6,888 nucleotides of DNA from Bacteroidota bacterium (GTDB taxonomy: Bacteria > Bacteroidota > Bacteroidia > B-17B0 > Aurantibacillaceae), in NCBI GenBank assembly GCA_947449125.1, contig CANFQR010000076.1:1-6888 (forward strand), read 5' to 3'. Positions within the stretch are counted from its first letter, which is position 1; the number at the start of each line of letters is the position of its first letter. The position numbers were made by a program, and so were the translations under genes. The notes below the pieces were generated by a model, which saw only the letters and a list, made by a program, of their open reading frames with translations, searched no databases and was not told the DNA's origin. This document shows positions 1 to 6,325 of the stretch, piece by piece.

Positions 1-631
1 CACCATCAAAAAGTAACTTGCCATTAATAGAAATTGGTCGTAAGTAAAACGGATAACTCATGCTCGCTCTAACCGAACTTGATAAGTCTCCTTTTCCAAA
101 TACTACGGCCTGTTTATTTTCCACATCAGAGGCAATGCATCTAAATGGTACAAAAAGGCTGTCAAAATTGTTGTTAACAGAATTAGAGACGCCACAAAAG
201 GTTTCCATTAAATAATAATCAATAGGTATTGAGTTAATAATATTTGTAGGTAAATTTTTCAGATAATTATTTTTAAAATCTAGTTTAAATGTTAACCAAG
301 AGGCATAATCTTCACGTTTTTTTACCATGTACTCATATTTTACCGGAATATCGCCCTTGGTAACACTTTTAAAAAAAGTAGATTTGACTATGCTTTCAAT
401 TTCACTTGGTGTATATCCTATTGAATAGTAGGCACCAATTAAACTCCCAATAGATGTTCCTGTTATATAGTTTATAGGAATACCGTTTTCTTCTAAAGCT
501 TTTAATACACCAATGTGTGATAGTCCGCTTGCGCCACCACCACTCAGCACTAAGCCAACTTTTTGCGCAAATAGTTCGGAGTTAAAAAAAAGTAGAAGCA
601 AGAAGATGTATGTATACTTTATTGTTTTCAA
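1..631 (-). CDS. Patatin-like phospholipase, secreted (partial, C-terminus outside window)
   Basis: A serine lipid acyl hydrolase of the patatin/RssA/NTE family, visible for its first 210 residues. Seen directly: a hydrophobic N-terminal signal peptide (residues 1-23, ending LFAQ), the oxyanion-hole motif GGGASG (31-36), the nucleophile elbow GTSIG with Ser60, and FVPFRCIASD, a typical mid-domain strand. The sequence stops at LFDG, so the catalytic Asp of the Ser-Asp dyad is Asp209 at the window edge. The start is taken as TTG at 629-631. The in-frame stop TAG lies at 665-667 and there is no ATG or GTG between, and this start gives a normal signal peptide (KTIKYTYIFLLLLFF). The signal peptide argues for action in the periplasm or at the outer membrane. 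Bacteroidota homologues of this type often continue into POTRA and BamA-like barrel domains (PlpD-like), but that part is not in the window, so this is inference. It is transcribed divergently from the permease gene. Confidence 0.93.
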   Translation of the reverse strand, partial: MKTIKYTYIFLLLLFFNSELFAQKVGLVLSGGGASGLSHIGVLKALEENGIPINYITGTSIGSLIGAYYSIGYTPSEIESIVKSTFFKSVTKGDIPVKYEYMVKKREDYASWLTFKLDFKNNYLKNLPTNIINSIPIDYYLMETFCGVSNSVNNNFDSLFVPFRCIASDVENKQAVVFGKGDLSSSVRASMSYPFYLRPISINGKLLFDG

Positions 632-730
632 AAAGGCATCAACGTTTAATTTTATAAAAACAGGCTATATAAAAATGATTTTCTATTCATAAATATAAAT
701 ATTTATCTTAGTGCTTGTACATTTTAAATT
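632..730. promoter_or_regulatory. Divergent intergenic region between patatin and permease genes
   Basis: This 99-nt, strongly AT-rich gap must hold the promoters of both divergent genes. For the plus-strand permease unit a weak match to the Bacteroidota pattern is TATCTTAG at 704-711 (compare TAnnTTTG), with TTTC at 680-683 standing 20 nt upstream in place of TTTG. It would give a very short leader. For the patatin gene, TATATTTA at 697-690 resembles a -7 box but has no TTTG at the right distance. Neither start codon has a purine-rich Shine-Dalgarno sequence. That promoters exist here follows from the gene layout; the exact boxes are guesses. Confidence 0.35.
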
Positions 731-1810
731 GTGGTAAAATACATCCTTTCAAAATTTTTTTATGGCGTTTTGGTGCTCTTTGGTGTTGTCACTGTAATAT
801 TCTTTTTATTTAATGTTTTACCAGGAGATCCTGCAACTATTATATTAGGACAACGCGCAAATGAAAAAGCTGTAGAGGCTGTTCATCACGATTTAGGTAC
901 TGATAAGCCAATTATAGTTCAGTACGTTCATTATCTAAACGACCTTTCGCCAATATCAGTGCATACTTATAAAAACAAAAATAGTTTATGGTATTTAAAT
1001 CCTGAAAAGTATGAATGGACACCATTATTTACTTTAAATAAAAGCCATGCATTTGTTTTAAAATGGCCGTATTTAAGAAGGAGCTATATTACCAAGCGCA
1101 ATGTTTCAGAAATAATTAAAGATACTTTGCCTGAAACCGCAGTGCTGGCATTTTCTGCAATTTTAATTGCTTCTTTTTTTGGAATAATGTTGGGCGTAAT
1201 AACAGCTATGAATAAAAATTCAATGTTAGATCGTTTGATTTTTATTTTGGCTACAGTATTTGGAATGAGTGCGCCATCTTTTTTAGTAGGATTGATTGTT
1301 GCCTGGTTGTTTGGTTATGTTCTTACTTCTTATACCGGACTATTACCTTCTGGTAGCTTGTATGATATAGATGTTTGGGAAGGTGAAACTTTAAAAATAA
1401 AAAATTTAATTTTGCCTGCCGTTACTTTAGGTATTAGGCCCTTAAGTATAATAATTCAATTAACCAGAAGTTCTTTATTAGATGTCCTTTCGCAAGATTT
1501 TATTAGAACAGCTAAAGCAAAAGGATTAAGCAATCGTAAAATTATATTTAAACACGCATTAAAAAACGCCTTAAATCCTGTAATAACTGCCATTTCCGGT
1601 TGGTTTGCAAGTTTAATGGCCGGAGCCGTTTTTGTGGAAAAAATTTTTAGTTGGAAAGGTATAGGCTTTGAGGTTGTTGAGGCCTTGAGTAAAAATGATT
1701 TGCCTGTGGTTATGGGAGCAACAATAATTTTTGCTGTCATTTTTGTGATAATTAATATCGTTGTAGATATCATTTATGGTGTTTTAGATCCTCGCGTTAG
1801 AATAAAATAA
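731..1810 (+). CDS. ABC transporter permease, DppB/OppB family
   Basis: An inner-membrane permease subunit of a dipeptide/oligopeptide/nickel-type ABC importer, 359 residues. Seen directly: a first membrane segment at about 8-30 ending in the family motif NVLPGDPA; a long periplasmic stretch at about 45-135; and further membrane segments near 137-159, 167-198, 225-243, 283-303 and 325-350. The cytoplasmic EAA loop is at about 257-280 (FIRTAKAKGLSNRKIIFKHA), the coupling site for the ATPase, and the C-terminal signature is LDPRVR at 352-357. The start is GTG at 731; an in-frame TAA at 725-727 leaves no earlier choice. The insert between the first two membrane segments makes it longer than E. 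coli DppB but is common in Bacteroidota homologues. It leads a unit with tpiA and prmA. No DppC, ATPase or binding-protein gene lies beside it, so the substrate cannot be assigned. Confidence 0.93.
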   Translation: MVKYILSKFFYGVLVLFGVVTVIFFLFNVLPGDPATIILGQRANEKAVEAVHHDLGTDKPIIVQYVHYLNDLSPISVHTYKNKNSLWYLNPEKYEWTPLFTLNKSHAFVLKWPYLRRSYITKRNVSEIIKDTLPETAVLAFSAILIASFFGIMLGVITAMNKNSMLDRLIFILATVFGMSAPSFLVGLIVAWLFGYVLTSYTGLLPSGSLYDIDVWEGETLKIKNLILPAVTLGIRPLSIIIQLTRSSLLDVLSQDFIRTAKAKGLSNRKIIFKHALKNALNPVITAISGWFASLMAGAVFVEKIFSWKGIGFEVVEALSKNDLPVVMGATIIFAVIFVIINIVVDIIYGVLDPRVRIK

Positions 1811-1817
1811 ATAAGTT

Positions 1818-2576
1818 ATGAGTAGAAAAAAAATAGTTGCAGGAAATTGGAAAATGAATACAGATTATAATGAGGCAATGGCATTAATAACTAATGTATT
1901 TAACGCCTCAAAAACATTAATTAACGTGGAAAAGATTATTTTTCCACCATTTCCGTTTTTACAAAGCGCTTGTGAGATTACAAAGAATGAAACTAGTTTT
2001 TTTATAGGTGCTCAAAATTGTAGCGAACATTTAAGTGGTGCATATACAGGCGAAGTTTCTGCTAATATGATAAATAGCATTGGTTGTAGCTATGTTTTAA
2101 TTGGTCATAGTGAGCGAAGATTATTTTTTAAAGAAACTGACGACCAATTAATTTTGAAAATAAAACACGCTTTAAATCATAATTTACGCATAGTTTATTG
2201 TGTTGGAGAACAATTAGACGAAAGGAAAAACGCCTCACATTTTGATGTGGTTAGAGCGCAATTGGAAAATGTGCTTAATAATTTTAACGAGTTAGATTTA
2301 GAAAAAATTCATATAGCATACGAACCTGTTTGGGCTATAGGCACAGGAGAAACTGCAACACCCGATCAGGCTCAAGAAATGCATGCATATATACGTGGTG
2401 TCATAAATAAAAATTTTTCAGCGGAGGCCGCAGAAAAAATTAATATTTTGTATGGTGGAAGTTGTAACTCCAAAAATGCAAAAGAATTATTTTCATGTAA
2501 TGATATTGATGGAGGATTAATTGGTGGAGCTAGCTTGAAAGCAGATGAGTTTTGTAAAATAATGTTGTCTTTTTAA
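1818..2576 (+). CDS. tpiA: Triosephosphate isomerase
   Basis: A cytosolic glycolytic enzyme interconverting dihydroxyacetone phosphate and glyceraldehyde 3-phosphate. At 252 residues it has the normal family length and the TIM-barrel landmarks in order: AGNWKMN with substrate-binding Asn10 and Lys12, GAQN (64-67) followed by GAYTGEVS (74-81), the electrophilic His97 in IGHSERR, the catalytic base Glu169 in AYEPVWAIGTG with flexible loop 6 after it, YGGS (212-215), and the phosphate-binding LIGGASL (234-240). All catalytic residues are present, so it should be active. The ATG at 1818 is 7 nt after the permease stop and lacks a clear Shine-Dalgarno sequence, as is usual in Bacteroidota. It is probably co-transcribed with the permease and prmA. 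I see no metabolic link to the permease; the tpiA-prmA adjacency itself is familiar from other Bacteroidota. Confidence 0.98.
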   Translation: MSRKKIVAGNWKMNTDYNEAMALITNVFNASKTLINVEKIIFPPFPFLQSACEITKNETSFFIGAQNCSEHLSGAYTGEVSANMINSIGCSYVLIGHSERRLFFKETDDQLILKIKHALNHNLRIVYCVGEQLDERKNASHFDVVRAQLENVLNNFNELDLEKIHIAYEPVWAIGTGETATPDQAQEMHAYIRGVINKNFSAEAAEKINILYGGSCNSKNAKELFSCNDIDGGLIGGASLKADEFCKIMLSF

Positions 2577-2586
2577 AAAACAATTA

Positions 2587-3414
2587 ATGAGTTATTTAAA
2601 TTATCAATTTACCGTAAATCCGAGTGAGCCGGGTTCAGAAATATTAATGGCTTGGATTTCTGATTTTGGTTTTGAAAGTTTTGATTTTAATGAATCGGGT
2701 TTTTCAGCTTACATAAAGGAAGAAAATGCAATTGGGTTTGAGTTAGGTAATCTTGTTTTTGATGATTTTACATTCAGTTATGAGATTATTAAGGTGCCTC
2801 TAACCAACTGGAATGCTGAATGGGAAAAAAATTTTGAACCTGTTTTGGTAGATGATTTTTTATGCATTCGAGCGCCATTCCATAAAAAAAATAAATCTGT
2901 GCAACATGAAATTATAATTATGCCCAAAATGAGTTTTGGTACTGGTCATCACCAAACAACAAGATTGGTTTGTAAGGCAATGTTTGAAACAGATTTTAAT
3001 AATAAGAGAGTATTGGATATGGGTTGCGGTACAGGCATATTAGCCATATTTGCAAATTTTTTAGGAAGTAAAGATATTACAGCAATTGATATTGATGAAT
3101 GGTGCGTTGAGAATAGTATAGAAAATTGTTCCTCAAATAATTGTAATGATATAATTGTTAAAAAGGGAGATGTTGAATTAATAAATCAGAGCCCGCTATT
3201 TGATGTAATTATTGCTAACATTAATAAAAATATTTTAAAAAGACATTTGCCCGTTTATTCAGAAAAGCTCGCTTCAAAAGGTAAATTGTTTCTAAGTGGA
3301 TTTTTCAAAACAGATATTGCTGAATTAGTTGAAGCGGCAGAAATGCTAAATTTTGAATTTAGTATAAGTAAACAGGAGAATGAGTGGGCAATGATTTTAT
3401 TTGAGAAAAAATAA
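2587..3414 (+). CDS. prmA: Ribosomal protein L11 methyltransferase
   Basis: An S-adenosylmethionine-dependent enzyme that methylates amino groups of ribosomal protein L11. Its 275 residues are a little shorter than the E. coli enzyme, as in other Bacteroidota. An N-terminal substrate-recognition region (about 1-95) contains NWNAEWEKNFEPV (74-86), the usual family block. The PrmA signature MPKMSFGTGHHQTT spans 112-125. The Rossmann SAM-binding motif is VLDMGCGTGILAI (142-154), followed by the acidic AIDID (166-170), and the catalytic-side motif is DVIIANINKNIL (206-217). Then comes LSGFF near 236-240, matching the (I/L)SG(I/L) strand of the family. The ATG at 2587 is 10 nt after the tpiA stop with no evident Shine-Dalgarno sequence. 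It is the last gene of the plus-strand unit and converges on the next gene 17 nt away. No residue expected for function is missing. Confidence 0.97.
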   Translation: MSYLNYQFTVNPSEPGSEILMAWISDFGFESFDFNESGFSAYIKEENAIGFELGNLVFDDFTFSYEIIKVPLTNWNAEWEKNFEPVLVDDFLCIRAPFHKKNKSVQHEIIIMPKMSFGTGHHQTTRLVCKAMFETDFNNKRVLDMGCGTGILAIFANFLGSKDITAIDIDEWCVENSIENCSSNNCNDIIVKKGDVELINQSPLFDVIIANINKNILKRHLPVYSEKLASKGKLFLSGFFKTDIAELVEAAEMLNFEFSISKQENEWAMILFEKK

Positions 3415-3427
3415 ATTAATCTTCATT

Positions 3428-3453
3428 GGTATTATTTATAAATACCCATTTTT
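3428..3453 (+). terminator. Possible weak intrinsic terminator after prmA
   Basis: A perfect 6-bp inverted repeat, GGTATT (3428-3433) and AATACC (3441-3446) with a 7-nt loop, is followed after two bases by five T residues (3449-3453) when read on the plus strand. It sits 13 nt after the prmA stop, so it is placed to end the permease-tpiA-prmA transcript. It overlaps the last codons of the convergent minus-strand gene. The stem has only two G-C pairs, so strength is doubtful and it could be chance in AT-rich DNA. Confidence 0.3.
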
Positions 3454-5426
3454 ATCAGTTCCTCAAGACTGACACGTTTACCTTGGTAATAAACTGTTAC
3501 AAACGCATCGGTTTGACCGGCTTGAATCGCTTTTTTGTTATGTTCCCAGGCTTTTTCTAAAGTTTTAAATTTCCCATTGCTTGTTACTCTAATAATGCCG
3601 TCCTCTAATTTGTTTGTTTCTAATTTACCTAAACTTTTAAGATTCTTAAATTTACTTTTGTCAAAAACTTTTATCGCCGCTACTTGTACTTTGAAAACTA
3701 ATCCATCTGCAGAAGTTTTTCCATAAGCCGCTGCATATCTGCTTATTTTTTTCTGTAATAAGGTAATAGCGGCTTTGTCGGCAACAGGTAATTTTGCGTC
3801 AAAATTAGTATTAGTGTTTCCATCAGAACTTCCTCCAAATTTCACATCATTAACTATTTCTTGGTAATCTGTTATGTCAATTGCATTATAGTCATAAATT
3901 TTAGGGTTTTGATCTTTATAAGAAAATGTTAACTTATATGATTGACCTTGAGGTAGTGAAACCATGTAATTACCAGTTGTTGCAATAGTTTTAATAATAT
4001 TAAATAAAGCATTTCCTTTTGATGCAATTTCAATTTTAATAGTTGCTTCAACAGGTGCATCATTAAAAGTAGCATTCCCTTTTACGGTTAATAATACTGG
4101 TTTTTTTGCCTCATTTCCTGTTTCTACAACATATAAATCATTTAACCCTTCACCACCGAATTTTGCGCTATTATAATAGCCTTTGGCGCCATTGGCGGAT
4201 AGCACAAAATTAACATCGTCGTCAGGAGAATTAATAGGAAAGCCAGCGTTTTCTACCTTTGAAATGGAATTACTAATTCTATCGATAGTGGCTTTAAAAA
4301 TGTCATAACCTCCACAACTTTTTTGTGAATTAGAGCAAAAAAACAAGGTTAGTCCATCATAGTGTATGAACGGGAAATCTTCGTCAGAGCTTGTGTTAAT
4401 TGAATCACCCATGTTTACGATATCACCCCACGTAGAATCTGGCATTAATACTGCTTTGTATATATCTTTTCCGCCAAGGCCACCAGGTCTGCTGCTTGAA
4501 AAGAATAATGTTTTGCCATCAGGAGTTAATGAACAATGACCTTCATATGAATTGGTATTTACGTCACCTTTTAATTTTGAAGGTAATGAATATGTTGTTC
4601 CGTTAAATCTGCTTTCATAAATGTCGCCATTACTGGCTGTGTCATTTTTAAACATGTAAATCACTTGTGCATCTTGGCTAATACCAGCTGCGGTTTCATC
4701 ATCTGTTGTGTTAATGTTATCAATTGGTAATGGTGACTGAAATTGATCGTTGACTTTGACTGACATAAATATGTCTGATGTGTAATTACTATTTTCGGAA
4801 ATTATTTTCACCGAGGTATCATTATTGATCAAATTTTTGCTTTTCGGACCTTTGTAGGTATAAATTAATACAGATTCGTCTGCTGAAATTAATGGAAAAT
4901 ACTCATCTCCAGATGTGTTTAGGTTAGATCCAAGATTAGAAATGTTTAATGCTGATGAATGAGTTTTGTGGTAGTTGGCGTTTTTTAATTGTGTTTTAAA
5001 AAATTCCGCCTTCGCTTTATATTCCGCTGTTGTGCGTTTGTTGGCTATAAAATTATCTAACATAACAATGGCCTCATCAAATTTATAATTATAATGGAAA
5101 GCTCTTGCTAAATCATATTCAATAAGATCAATTTCTGGATTTTCTTCATATACATCTTGCAACATTTTTAAAGCATCGCTGTATTTATGACTCTTATAAA
5201 GTGAACATATGCCATACATATATTTCACAAAAACTTCATTTGGGTGATTTTTATAAATGTTTTCGAAGTAAGGTAAAGCCTTTGAGTAATTTTTATCCTC
5301 ATAAAGTGTAAAAGCTTTTGCCATCGAATCCCTTTCTGACTCTCTCCATGAAGATGTTTTAGTGGTTTGTGCAATAAATGGCTTAACGGAAACTACTAGA
5401 ATTAAAAAAAATAAAATCTGTTTCAT
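3432..5426 (-). CDS. Envelope protein: signal peptide, TPR, PD40 propeller, CRD-like and SPOR-like domains
   Basis: A 664-residue exported protein, probably periplasmic or attached to the outer-membrane/peptidoglycan layer. Residues 1-20 are a signal peptide ending FIAQ with no lipobox Cys. About 31-150 is helical with TPR-like spacing (AFTLYEDKNYSKALPYFENI; YKFDEAIVMLDNFI). About 171-434 carries PD40/WD40-like propeller blades with the hallmark GGxDIY or similar: SSRPGGLGGKDIYKA (311-325), CGGYDIFKA (371-379), FGGEGLNDLYVV (423-434). About 443-520 looks like a carboxypeptidase-regulatory beta-sandwich. A low-complexity Ser/Gly/Asn linker (531-542) leads to a SPOR-like end (about 574-650: VFKVQVAAIKVF ... 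DAFVTVYYQGKRVS). SPOR domains bind denuded glycan strands of peptidoglycan. The layout resembles the type IX secretion protein PorE, but PorE ends in an OmpA-type domain. Function is inferred from architecture only. The ATG has the only Shine-Dalgarno-like AAGGA in the window upstream of it. Confidence 0.85.
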   Translation of the reverse strand: MKQILFFLILVVSVKPFIAQTTKTSSWRESERDSMAKAFTLYEDKNYSKALPYFENIYKNHPNEVFVKYMYGICSLYKSHKYSDALKMLQDVYEENPEIDLIEYDLARAFHYNYKFDEAIVMLDNFIANKRTTAEYKAKAEFFKTQLKNANYHKTHSSALNISNLGSNLNTSGDEYFPLISADESVLIYTYKGPKSKNLINNDTSVKIISENSNYTSDIFMSVKVNDQFQSPLPIDNINTTDDETAAGISQDAQVIYMFKNDTASNGDIYESRFNGTTYSLPSKLKGDVNTNSYEGHCSLTPDGKTLFFSSSRPGGLGGKDIYKAVLMPDSTWGDIVNMGDSINTSSDEDFPFIHYDGLTLFFCSNSQKSCGGYDIFKATIDRISNSISKVENAGFPINSPDDDVNFVLSANGAKGYYNSAKFGGEGLNDLYVVETGNEAKKPVLLTVKGNATFNDAPVEATIKIEIASKGNALFNIIKTIATTGNYMVSLPQGQSYKLTFSYKDQNPKIYDYNAIDITDYQEIVNDVKFGGSSDGNTNTNFDAKLPVADKAAITLLQKKISRYAAAYGKTSADGLVFKVQVAAIKVFDKSKFKNLKSLGKLETNKLEDGIIRVTSNGKFKTLEKAWEHNKKAIQAGQTDAFVTVYYQGKRVSLEELIKMGIYK

Positions 5427-5432
5427 AAATTA

Positions 5433-5437
5433 TCCTT
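5433..5437 (-). promoter_or_regulatory. Shine-Dalgarno-like site for the PD40/SPOR gene
   Basis: AAGGA on the minus strand, 6 nt before the ATG at 5426-5424. It supports that start and stands out because none of the other visible starts in this window has a comparable purine-rich site. Confidence 0.45.
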
Positions 5438-5471
5438 ATTATATTAAATATTGACTTTGAAGTGTAAACAA

Positions 5472-5501
5472 TAAAGATATAAAAAAATATGTTTTTACAA
5501 A
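5472..5501 (-). promoter_or_regulatory. Bacteroidota-type promoter candidate for the PD40/SPOR gene
   Basis: On the minus strand TTTG (5501-5498) is followed after 18 nt by TATCTTTA (5479-5472). This matches the primary Bacteroidota sigma-factor pattern TTTG / TAnnTTTG at all positions except the last base of the -7 box, with spacing in the accepted range. The predicted transcript would begin about 5465, leaving a leader of roughly 40 nt. It implies that the gene is transcribed independently of the pyrC-phosphatase pair upstream. Confidence 0.5.
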
Positions 5502-5534
5502 AGTAAAGTATGATATAGCGAAGTATATTAATGA

Positions 5535-6323
5535 TTAAATAAAAAAATCCTCAATTAGCCCGGAAAATACTCCATAATTTAATTTATTTGACGCTATTAT
5601 TTCTTTACCATAAAGCCAATTATTTCCTTTTTTAAAATCACTTATTTTGCCACCAGCTTCTTTTACAATTAATGCTCCGGCAGCCACATCCCAAGGGTTT
5701 AAATTATACTCAAAAAAAGCATCTACCCGGCCGCAGGCCAAAAAACAAAGATCGGCAGCAGCGGCACCTATTCTTCTTATACCATGTGTTGTTTTCATTA
5801 ACGATTCAAGTGTTTTTAAGTAAGGATTAATGTTATCAAAATTATGAATGGGGAAACCTGTTGCAATGAGGCAATCTTTTAAATGTTTGTTTTCAGAAAC
5901 ATTAATAGGTTTACCATTTAAGAATGCTCCCCCACCTTTATAAGCATAGAAGCATTCGTCATTACAGATTTCATAAACAACACCTAAAATAATTTCGCCC
6001 TTATTCTCTAATGCAATGCTTACAGCATAACAATTAATGCCGTGAATAAAATTTGTTGTTCCATCAAGAGGGTCAACAATCCAGTTATATTCTTTTTTTT
6101 CTGATCGTGTGTTTTCTTCAACCAAAAAACCTGCCTCAGGAAAAACTTTATACAAATCATTTACAATAAGTTCTTCAGATGTTTTATCAACATAACTCAC
6201 TAAATCATTTAAACCTTTAATCTCAATTTTATCTGAAGTGAAATTTTTCCTTTCGTTTTTAATAAATGCACCTGCTTTTTTTGCTGTTAAAATAACTGAT
6301 TGTAAAATCTCGGAGGGAATCAT
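5535..6323 (-). CDS. Inositol monophosphatase family protein (SuhB-like)
   Basis: A Mg2+-dependent, lithium-sensitive-type phosphatase of the inositol monophosphatase superfamily, 262 residues, the usual length for a stand-alone cytosolic member. Metal ligands are visible in order: Glu69/Glu70 in FLVEEN, then Asp84 and Asp87 in WIVDPLDGTTNF (81-92), and Asp212 in NPWDVAAGALIVKEAGG (209-225). The RRIGAAAADLCFLACGRVDAFFE block (183-205) is the conserved substrate-side helix and strand. All catalytic residues are present. The family covers inositol 1-phosphate, other sugar phosphates and 3'-phosphoadenosine 5'-phosphate; the motif set fits the inositol monophosphatase/SuhB group better than CysQ, but the natural substrate is not determinable here. 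The ATG lies 2 nt after the dihydroorotase stop, so translation is probably coupled to it. There is no Shine-Dalgarno sequence. Confidence 0.94.
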   Translation of the reverse strand: MIPSEILQSVILTAKKAGAFIKNERKNFTSDKIEIKGLNDLVSYVDKTSEELIVNDLYKVFPEAGFLVEENTRSEKKEYNWIVDPLDGTTNFIHGINCYAVSIALENKGEIILGVVYEICNDECFYAYKGGGAFLNGKPINVSENKHLKDCLIATGFPIHNFDNINPYLKTLESLMKTTHGIRRIGAAAADLCFLACGRVDAFFEYNLNPWDVAAGALIVKEAGGKISDFKKGNNWLYGKEIIASNKLNYGVFSGLIEDFFI

Positions 6324-6325
6324 GC

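Noticed and set aside
1456..1773. 105-codon open frame on the minus strand
   Set aside because: It lies wholly inside the permease gene, antisense to it, with no recognisable domain; the permease motifs prove the other strand is coding.
3535..3726. 63-codon open frame on the plus strand
   Set aside because: It is antisense to the SPOR-like end of the minus-strand envelope gene and has no start context or family features.
3432..5426. TolB-like translocation protein, because of the PD40 repeats
   Set aside because: TPR-like helices precede the propeller and a regulatory-like fold plus SPOR-like end follow it, and no TolB N-terminal domain or Pal/TolA neighbours are present.
5494..5507. Perfect short hairpin (5-bp stem, 4-nt loop) followed by a run of T on the minus strand, possible terminator of the phosphatase gene
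   Set aside because: The stem has one G-C pair, the T run begins 7 nt after it, and it overlaps the better-supported promoter element at 5498-5501.
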